Below, piece by piece: positions 56,655 through 64,000 of a stretch of 64,000 nt of DNA; the stretch's first letter is position 1; each line of letters begins with the position of its first letter. Source of the stretch: Lonicera japonica (taxonomy: Eukaryota; Streptophyta; Magnoliopsida; Dipsacales; Caprifoliaceae); contig CM038471.1 in NCBI GenBank assembly GCA_021464415.1, positions 17,832,422-17,896,421 on the forward strand. Direction: 5' to 3'. The translations under genes and the position numbers were made by a program. The notes below the pieces were generated by a model. The model ran no database searches and had not been told where the DNA came from. It was given only the letters and a program-made list of their open reading frames with translations.

Positions 56655-56659
56655 AAGTT

Positions 56660-57640
56660 CAATAAGAATGTTATGTCATGTCGAGTATACTGTGTTAAGT
56701 GCAATAATGCGCATATTACATTTAGATAGGAAATTTTATCTCCCAACACATTTTCGTAATCTTACTTTCTACGAAATGAATCTTTTATTTAATCAAAATT
56801 TCGACCGACCATGGGAGTGCTAACAGAATATGTTTTGTCCAGGTTAAATCGCCTGATTATCTTTTGGACATAGGCAGATTAGTGGATTAGTATTCCACAA
56901 GCTCGATATTCTAGATTAAGATCTAGACAAAATTTGAGCTTTTCCAAGATTCTTTACCTCAAATTTGGATTTCAAGTAACTCGCGGTTTCTCTTATTTCA
57001 TCAAAAGTACCTATTGTGTTCATATCATCGACATATACAGCTACAATTGCGAATCTGAACCTTGTTTTATTTATGAATACGCAGGGGCATAATTCATCAT
57101 TCTTATTTCCCTTCCCAATCAAGTAGTCACTCAGAAGGTTATACCACATACGTTCGAATTGTTTTAATTCATAAAGTGAATGTTTTAACTTAATTGCAAA
57201 TGCATTCCATGGTTTAGAGTCACTTGATTTGGGTAATGTAAGGCCATCAGGAACTTTCATATATATATCTGAATCAAGATCCCCATAGAGATATGCATTA
57301 ATTATATCTATTAGCTACATTTTCAGTCGTTCAAATATTATAAGGCTAACTAAGTAGTGGAACATTCATAACGTTTAGGCAATTCCAGAGCGCTTGTGAG
57401 AAACCTTGCACCATAAGGTGAGCCTTTTTACTTCAAGGCTTCTTTTTTTCTCATTTATGCATTGTTTATGTCCTAGAGGCTTTACACTTGGCACGATTTG
57501 CACTATCGAACCAAATACTTGTCTCTTTGCTGGACAATCTAATTCTATCTGGATTGCTTGTTTCCATTTAGGTCAATCTGCTCTTTGTTGATATTCTGCA
57601 ACAGAGCGAGGTTCGACATCATCGTGCTCTTTGATTCATT
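56660..57640 (-). pseudogene. Copia RT, N-terminal and central part
   Basis: From about 57640 the minus strand shows the RT start (WKQAIQIELDCPAKRQVFG) in degraded form. It then has NAYLYGDLDSDIYMKVPDG (57310-57250) and the 114-codon open piece 57260-56916 with KHSLYELKQFERMWYNLLSD and the catalytic VAVYVDDMN. The polymerase motif Y-V-D-D is intact. The reading runs into the gypsy insertion at 56659. Confidence 0.88.
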
Positions 57641-60000
57641 GAGCAACAATTATCATCAATGCATATGGAGAATCTTTCCATTAACTCATATGTCATCTCT
57701 TAACCCATTAAAATTCATTTATTCTCTGGAATCATTTATAATTTCGAGGCGTCCCCCAGTATTGATTCATAGACGAAGGTATTATTAGAGATAATCTCAT
57801 GAAAAGGGATTTTTACATTAATGATTAATTGATCAATTTATGCCTTACTCCGCCTCTTCTTTTGTGTGAATATTTGTCGAACCAAGTGACCTCCCTTTAT
57901 TCATTTAGAGAGCTATGGCCTCAGCCACACATCCACTAAGTGTGGTTATAGCGTCTCTTTCTGCGACACTGTGCCCCCTTGTTGGGGACTTCCAACCTTG
58001 CAAGCATATTATAACTGGTATGTTTGATCTCGTCACTTTAAAGTATTAGTAAATGTATCAGGCATCGAATATGTTACATTTTAAAGATCGATTTTTCTTT
58101 TTCACTTTTCTATACATTATGATATGTATGGGGATCAAGATGAGACAGAGTGGGGACCACAACAATTTATGTCGTAACGTTGAAAAGATTGTCTTATCAA
58201 AATGGCAATACGTAATTCTTAGCGATAAAGAGATCGCCTGACAAGGATTCCAAATGGCGGATTATCGTTGAAGATTCGTATCCAACGTTAATACTTAATT
58301 ATCTTAGCGGGCCCAGTTTTATGCGTTGTTGGGATACAATCGGCACATATGCGTAAAATATCATGTTAATATTTAGTTACCAACTGGTACACATATAATA
58401 GTTGTCTAATATTGGGCCTTGAAACAAATAAGTAAATTTGCGTACAATATTGCATAAACCCCGAGTATATATAGGCAATATGATGCGCATAACCAATGCC
58501 CTATATACCATCTATATCATTTTGATGGGTGTTTTTGTAAGACGTTTTTTACGTATGCATATATAGAATGACATGATTCTTTACTTTGATTTTATGCAAT
58601 AATCATCAGGTACTTTTGATGTAAACTCTCCAACTTTATCAAATCCTATAGACATGATATAATAATTAAGGTGGTTAGCCCTTAAGCATGTAATATATGC
58701 TAAAAGGTTTGTAAATGCAGCATTTCTTCTAAACATTTATTCGACATGTGACCAAAATGTCAAATTATCCACCAGATCTATAAAGTACTTTGAATGATTC
58801 CGCAATCTGGATGGATTAATCCACAAATATATCATTATATTCTTTATAAGAATGGTATATTTTATTTTGTATCCTTAACATACAAAGGTCTTGATCCTAT
58901 TTTTTGCTAAAAAGTAAGCTTTGAAAAATTGGTTGTCGTTCCTTTGACATGGTTAATAAGGCATAATGGGAAGGGGATATTGCTTCTAGTACTTTGAAAA
59001 TCAAGGATTACTTTTGTGCATTACTAGTATCAACACGTTGCAATGTGTTGGATTTTTGTCATATTTATTTGTCATTCAGAAGAGGGGATGTCCATGTAAG
59101 TACTTTAACACATGGATCATTATGACCAGGATGCATTAGGCAAGAATGCCAAAGCCTGTATAAGTCAGTGTCCCACAATACATCGTTGGTGATATCATAG
59201 GATTTGACAATCCTTATCATAGTGGGCTACATTCCACTATAATGACTCATAAGTTTCTCTAAAATTCATTTCTTTGCACATTTGTTTAGAGGTAAAATAA
59301 ATATGTTTTTGTTCCATTCTTACATTTGATTTTTGTATGATTACTGTTAGTACGAATATCATTAACAAAGTTCTGGTTGCTCTGGGTGTATATAGAGCGT
59401 ATGTGACTTTAAACACCGCTTTAGCAATAAAATGGTTAAGTAGTTATTCGCTCTTATGATGATTTAATCATCATAGTCACATAAGTATTATAGGTTATTA
59501 ATTATCTATTTTGTTGAATGGTTATGGTGTTTCCCACTATCAACCAATTATTAAAGTTATCCTCGATTCATTTTTATAGTAATGAAATCGAGTATAAATT
59601 CCGAACTACGTAGTAATAAACCGAACAAATTCAATTACTTTAGAATAAAATTTGAATAAAACCAACAGTAATTAATCCAATATCTTGTTTAGAAATATAA
59701 TCCATCAAACCAACATGAACTTTAAGACAAAACCATAGTCTAAAAATAATTAGGCAATATGCCTGGTCAACTATCTTTGAAAAATAAAATGAATTAAGCA
59801 GATCAGTCAAAAATTGGTGCATCCATTGACTGAGCAAAGTTCTTCTTGCCACTAAAGTTTGTGATTGTGAAATTGACATCAGCATCATTTTTTTCTTCAT
59901 TCATAAAGTGAGATTCTTGTTCTTTAAATTATCAATATCTCTTGTAATTGGTTGCTACTTTAGCACTTGTTAGTCAAAAGAATCTCATTATATCTTTCAG
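57641..60000 (-). pseudogene. Copia integrase region, heavily degraded
   Basis: YRLWHSCLMHPGHNDPCVKV at about 59160-59101 is the GAG-pre-integrase block (usually LWH..LGHPG). The integrase core between 57700 and 59000 is recognisable only by position. The ORF at 59640-59900 may belong to the end of gag. Short plus-strand ORFs here are shadows. Confidence 0.6.
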
Positions 60001-60009
60001 CCACTTGCA

Positions 60010-60551
60010 GTAGGTTGATCAGTTTATTGAATGTTGTGATTTTTTTTGTTATCATACTCGAGCCTATATTAGTTCACTAGTATAAGTGCTGAAGTAGGAA
60101 AAGTAAAAAAAGTCTTCTAGATCATATCATCTTGTATGAGAGCCTTTCCACAAAAGTTGAGACGTGCCTTTAAGCACAACATGTTTTTGTTGAATTCGTT
60201 CACCTTTTTATAGTAAAGCAAGCGGATTTCATTCCACTGAGCAGTCAATTCTGAGAGCAAAATGTTATGAATGTTCCCAAAACGTCCCTTAAGGGCATCC
60301 TATAGTTCTTTAGGTGTCTACAATTGAAGGTACTCCCAGTTTAGGTTGAGATCAATATGTCTCCTAAAAAACATTAATGCATTTGCTTTTACTTTATTAG
60401 ACGGTCTTTTGTCCGTGGGGTCTTTGGGGTCAGCAAGTGTGGCAAATTTTTCTTTGGTCACAAAAGAAGTTTATACATCAGAAATCTACCGATGGTACTC
60501 AAGTCCTTTTGAGTTCAAAATGTCAAATTTAGGTCGAGTTAGGTCAACCAT
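60010..60551 (-). pseudogene. Copia gag (UBN2-type)
   Basis: ATG at 60551 begins MVDLTRPKFDILNSKGLEYH, then FATLADPKDPTDKRPSNKVK, RRHIDLNLNWEYLQL, DALKGRFGNIHNILLSELTA and QWNEIRLLYYKKVNEFNK. This is the standard UBN2 gag layout of plant copia elements. At least five in-frame stops interrupt it, but there is no obvious indel, so decay was mainly by point mutation. Confidence 0.82.
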
Positions 60552-61027
60552 CTTAATAAATAATAGAGAAAATATTACATAATCGTGAGTACATCCATTT
60601 TTAGTTATTTTCCAAGAATATAAATTAGATTTCAAAACCAAGATTCGTAATTGTCACATTTTTCGATATTATATAAAAATACTTTATCATAGTAATTATA
60701 ATGCACATGAACTTTCATTATCATAGCCACTTTCAATTTATGATATACTAAATAAAAGAATTAACAATATAAGTAATAATCAAAAAAAATCTTAGCATGC
60801 TGATTTACCACAATTATAGCAATTATAAATTTAATTAATCCATCTCAAAAAATATATATACATATATATAAATAAGATAAAATGTCTAATATTATACAAA
60901 TTACTAAAAGCTTCTCAGTAAGTCATCTTAATCTTTCATAAAACCTATTTAAACAGAATTATAAATTAATCAATTTAATCGATTTGAAAGAGAGAAGGAA
61001 TCTCAGATAAAAGCTTACAACCCACAT

Positions 61028-61034
61028 TGTTCCG

Positions 61035-61072
<38 letters not shown>
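61028..61072. repeat. (AAT)n microsatellite
   Basis: About 15 AAT units in the copia leader region. 60560-61027 and 61073-61247 are otherwise AT-rich without features. Confidence 0.9.
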
Positions 61073-61075
<3 letters not shown>

Positions 61076-61249
61076 CCAAAGTAAAACCAAACTAATTGTT
61101 GGCATGTGATGAAACCACAGAGTCTCGCATGTAGTTCAAACATTGAATAAATATAAAATATAATAACGTTTTAGCAAATAAATATTGGTGGTATGCTATT
61201 TAAAATAATTTTCCTTAAAACAAAGGTATAGATATATATAGTTAGGCTA

Positions 61250-61637
61250 TAAAGAGGGATTACATCACTTTAACAAAAAAAAAAAATAGATGGTCATTTA
61301 GAGGGGTAATTAAATGAATTTTTTTCTTAAGATTTTGTAGAGATGATTTGTATAGTAAGTAGAACACCTCCACAAAAGTTCATAGAAAAATTCAACTTAG
61401 AAGTGGGTGTTTTGAAAAATTGATATATGTACATGCATTTTCGGCTGTTAAAATTTTTGATGATCATCTCACCCACTTCTAAGTTGAATTTTTCTATGAA
61501 TTTTTGTGGAGGTGATCTGCTCACTATATGGATCATTTCTACAAAATCTTATAAAAAAATTCATCCAATTACCCCTCCAAATGGGCATCCCTTCTTTTTA
61601 TAAAAGTATTTTATAAAAGTGATGAAATCCCTCTTTA
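61250..61637. mobile_element. Hairpin MITE with TA flanks (388 bp)
   Basis: The two ends TAAAGAGGGATTACATCACT and (reverse complement of the right end) TAAAGAGGGATTTCATCACT start a hairpin with arms of about 170 bp. Near-perfect inner parts include ATAGAAAAATTCAACTTAGA and its complement. TA dinucleotides flank both ends, suggesting a Tc1/mariner-type target. It sits in the long leader between the copia 5' LTR and gag. No ORF is supported. Confidence 0.82.
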
Positions 61638-61639
61638 TA

Positions 61640-62377
61640 TATATATATATATATATATGTATATGCTCTGTATAAACAGAACAATCAATAAATAGATGGT
61701 GATAAAAACAAATGGACATGAATATTGATTGCTTTGCAGTAAGATTGAGATGATAATGAAAACATTAGATTTCTTCATATATTTGCAAAGAAAAAAAATT
61801 ATTAAAACATAATAGAAATTAAATGAATGAATATTGAAATTAGTTGTCTAGATCCAAAAAAAAAAACTCCATTAACTTCTCAATTCTTCCACATATCTAC
61901 AAGCTTCAGAAGTGAAATTAAAATGGAAATCAGGAGGCAAAAGTTTTTATTTTTTTAGATCAAAATAAAATTCCAATTTTTTTTTTAAAAAAATTGCTCA
62001 ATATTTGCAAGTATTATGCATCCACAGCGCAACATACATCAAAAATGAAAGAAAAAAAATTCTAAACTAAATTCAGGAAGATGATCATCGAAATATTCTA
62101 ACATAGCTTAAAGTTGAGGAACAAGCAATTGGGAATGCGTGATTGCGTATACACCGATTATGAAAATACAGGAAGAGATCTAAGATCAATTATATATAAT
62201 TATATCCTTATACAAACATAACGTTCAATAGTTTTCAAATTTAATATCTTTAATAAAAAAAAACGTGTTTACATACTTTGAAGGTTGGGCGATGAGAGAG
62301 AAGACCAGTGGTGATGGTGGCTGGCGGCTAGAATTTTCTTAGGATTAGGAATATTAGCTCTGAGCATGCTGATAACG
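61640..62377. other. Copia 5' leader
   Basis: Non-coding AT-rich sequence between the hairpin MITE and the 5' LTR, apart from the primer-site-like stretch next to 62377. At about 1.8 kb from LTR to gag (1.4 kb without the MITE) the leader is long for a copia element, so another old insertion may be hidden here. Confidence 0.5.
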
Positions 62378-62560
62378 TGTTATGGAAACAACTGAGTTAT
62401 GTCTTTCATTAGATAGCTCATTTAAATAGGGCATTAATACAATAGCAAGTAGGGTTTACAAAAAAGCTCAATATAGCCTATAATACATAATTTATACAGT
62501 AAAATCACAAATACATATTATATCTAGAAGATAGCACACTACGTGTAATTTCCTTCAACA
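62378..62560 (-). repeat. Copia 5' LTR
   Basis: 183 bp, same length as its partner at 49797-49979, followed outside by the ATTTT duplication. Confidence 0.9.
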
Positions 62561-62589
62561 ATTTTCCTAGTTTTAGGATTTTTAGATTC

Positions 62590-63480
62590 CTTTTTTATAA
62601 TACTACGCTAACCTTACACACGACTTGAATATATCTAGTGTGAACAAAAAAATAAAATAAAATAGTCTAGTAGTTAGGCACGAGTTTAACATCTTACATC
62701 ACAACTCACAAGTTTGAACCTGTCGAGAATAAAAACTATTGAAAGAGAAAACGATAGGGGTAAAATATATAATGCGAAAGTTTGAAAAAAAATTCATTGT
62801 GGTTGAAATATGTTTTAACTTTATATAATACCAGATGTGGACGAACACGCGTTATTTGTTACATGTTTAGGTTTAATCTAAAGTGGGAAGAACAAACCAT
62901 AAAAATGTTGTTGGGTTGATGGTTGAATGGCTAGTTTTTAACCTTGAAGCTATGGGTTCAAGCAGAATTAGTTACATATGTTTTTCCAATTTGGAAAACA
63001 CCAAATACTTGGTTTCGTAACTGAATTATGTCACTTCCCTTTTAATATAACTAGACGCGGTGTGCATATCTTATTTTTATGAACGCATGGATTTAATATA
63101 GAATTAAAAGAATATATATATATATATATATATATAACATAAAAATATTGTTAATTCGATGGAGTATCTTCACTTTTAACCTGAAACTCAAGGATTCGAG
63201 TCTTGTCAGCTACATTTTTAAAAAAAAAAAAAAATACATAGGGCAAAATAGAAAATTGACCAAAATTTGGTATCATATCCTCTTTCGGTACCTTCCATTT
63301 TATATTAACTAGATAATACTATACGCGCGGTACTAGTACACATCTATTAAATAAAATAAAATGTAAAAAGTTTAAAAACCCATAAGGTGTCTAATGGTAA
63401 GATGTTACTTTTTCCAACTTAGAATGCCAAATGTTCAAACCTTGCAAGCATCTTTCTTTTATGTAAAATAATAAAAAGCA
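62590..63480. repeat. Degenerate tandem array, about 240-bp unit x 4
   Basis: Four diverged units each contain an ACTAGACGCGG-like start, an AT-rich middle, a GATGGTTAAGATG-like phrase and a box resembling GGTTCAAGC/GGATTCGAGTC (62713, 62960, 63190, 63430). The last resembles a tRNA B-box in an arrangement seen in tRNA-derived SINEs. No complete tRNA fold or A-box is visible, so no tRNA gene is called. A TA run at 63115-63135 and an A run near 63220 lie within it. Confidence 0.5.
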
Positions 63481-63921
63481 TCTTTCTTTTAGCAAAATGA
63501 ATAGCATCTCACTTGGTGAAGATTAAAAAAAATGAGTGAAGTAATCTCCTTTTCTTTAATTAGTTATTGCTTATCGTATTTGTGTGACTAATTAATTATG
63601 CTTTACATGATAAATCAAATAACTAAATTTTAATATGTAATCTCCATCTTTATTATATTATCTAAAAGGTTGTTTCCTCCGAAGTTGAATACTAAGTGGA
63701 GTTGTTCAACTCAATTGGTTATCATGAGACCGTTCAATCAAAATACTTATCCTATGTAAATTTATTTCAGTTTAAGCCTTAATATAGTTGCGGATAAACA
63801 TGCATAAATTTACATAAGTTAATGCAATAGGATTTTTGGACTAACATGATTTCGCAATATTTTGATACGAGAGATTTACTAAACTTGGTTCATAGCAGTA
63901 TCAAAATAATGGAGAGATTGA
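63481..63921. other. AT-rich spacer
   Basis: No gene or repeat recognised. Confidence 0.5.
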
Positions 63922-63923
63922 AT

Positions 63924-64000
63924 GCAGGCAGGGCGACCGTCCAAGACCCAAAAATAAGAAGGGGCACTAAATTTTTTGTATATGTATATGTATATATATA
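63924..64000 (+). repeat. Truncated copy of the 29358-type hAT element
   Basis: GCAGGCAGGGCGACCG, then AAATAAGAAGGGGCA and TTTTTTGTATATGTATAT match 29378-29440 almost perfectly. The terminal CAGGGCCGGCCCTG is missing on the left. The rest lies beyond the window. Confidence 0.75.

Larger units (their letters stand above)
49797..62560 (-). mobile_element. Complete but dead Ty1/copia element with nested gypsy
   Basis: Two 183-bp LTRs (49797-49979 and 62378-62560), both starting TGTT(G/A)TGG and ending TTCAACA, are flanked by a perfect 5-bp duplication ATTTT (49792-49796 and 62561-62565). Internal order on the minus strand is leader, gag, GAG-pre-integrase, integrase remains, RT and RNase H, the copia order. 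Next to the right LTR, the minus strand reads GTTATCAGCATGC, a half-tRNA-Met-like primer site, and CATAATGGGGAG before the left LTR is the polypurine tract. All coding parts have stops. A 5.5-kb gypsy element and a 0.4-kb hairpin MITE inserted later. Confidence 0.9.

Overview
The window looks like intergenic, transposon-rich DNA of a flowering plant, most likely a eudicot. The evidence is AT-rich composition, GT-AG introns, plant-type Ty1/copia, Ty3/gypsy, hAT, Mutator (MULE) and Helitron remains, an endogenous pararetrovirus fragment, F-box (DUF295-type) pseudogenes and a plant mobile domain (PMD) gene. I see no clearly intact host housekeeping gene, and no tRNA, rRNA or CRISPR array. A 100-N assembly gap lies at 35524-35623.

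Layout. 1-2.2 kb: Ty3/gypsy LTR-like remains. 2.8-5.1 kb: decayed caulimovirid (pararetrovirus) polymerase on the minus strand, with a 220-bp tandem duplication. 5.8-6.6 kb: short Helitron. 6.6-7.06 kb: dispersed repeat whose second copy lies at 42.7-43.65 kb. 7.6-8.4 kb: hAT-type MITE. 9.6-11.4 kb: more GC-rich, mitochondrial-looking DNA carrying a gypsy pol fragment. 11.8-12.6 kb: 40-bp tandem repeat and a solo LTR. 14.2-14.8 kb: another hAT-type MITE.

16464-29061 is the centrepiece: a 12.6-kb MULE with inverted repeats of about 250 bp and a 7/9-matching 9-bp target duplication. It carries four minus-strand genes in this order: a DDE/SWIM transposase with a frameshift, a PMD (MAIN-like) gene with nonsense mutations and a proline-rich minisatellite, and two small spliceable genes of unknown function that look intact. 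A Helitron copy sits upstream of the transposase.

30.8-42.4 kb is a large inverted duplication with arms of about 4.7 kb on each side of the gap. Each arm holds a DUF295 F-box pseudogene and a LINE RT/RNase H fragment. A 934-bp hAT element is present only in the right arm, so it came later. A third copy of the F-box upstream region follows at 43.66 kb.

44.05-46.38 kb: a 2.3-kb solo LTR with a perfect target duplication. 46.8-49.6 kb: inverted repeats around a foldback element and an LTR-like repeat. 49797-62560: a complete but dead Ty1/copia element (183-bp LTRs, target duplication ATTTT) into whose RT a 5.5-kb Ty3/gypsy element (51130-56654, target duplication AAGTT) has inserted. The gypsy copy has lost its RT core. 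62.6-63.5 kb: degenerate tandem repeat. 63.9 kb to the window end: truncated hAT repeat.

The genes do not form a host pathway; the window is a record of successive insertions. All coordinates, target duplications and splice sites were read by eye. Family names come from recognised motifs, not from database searches.
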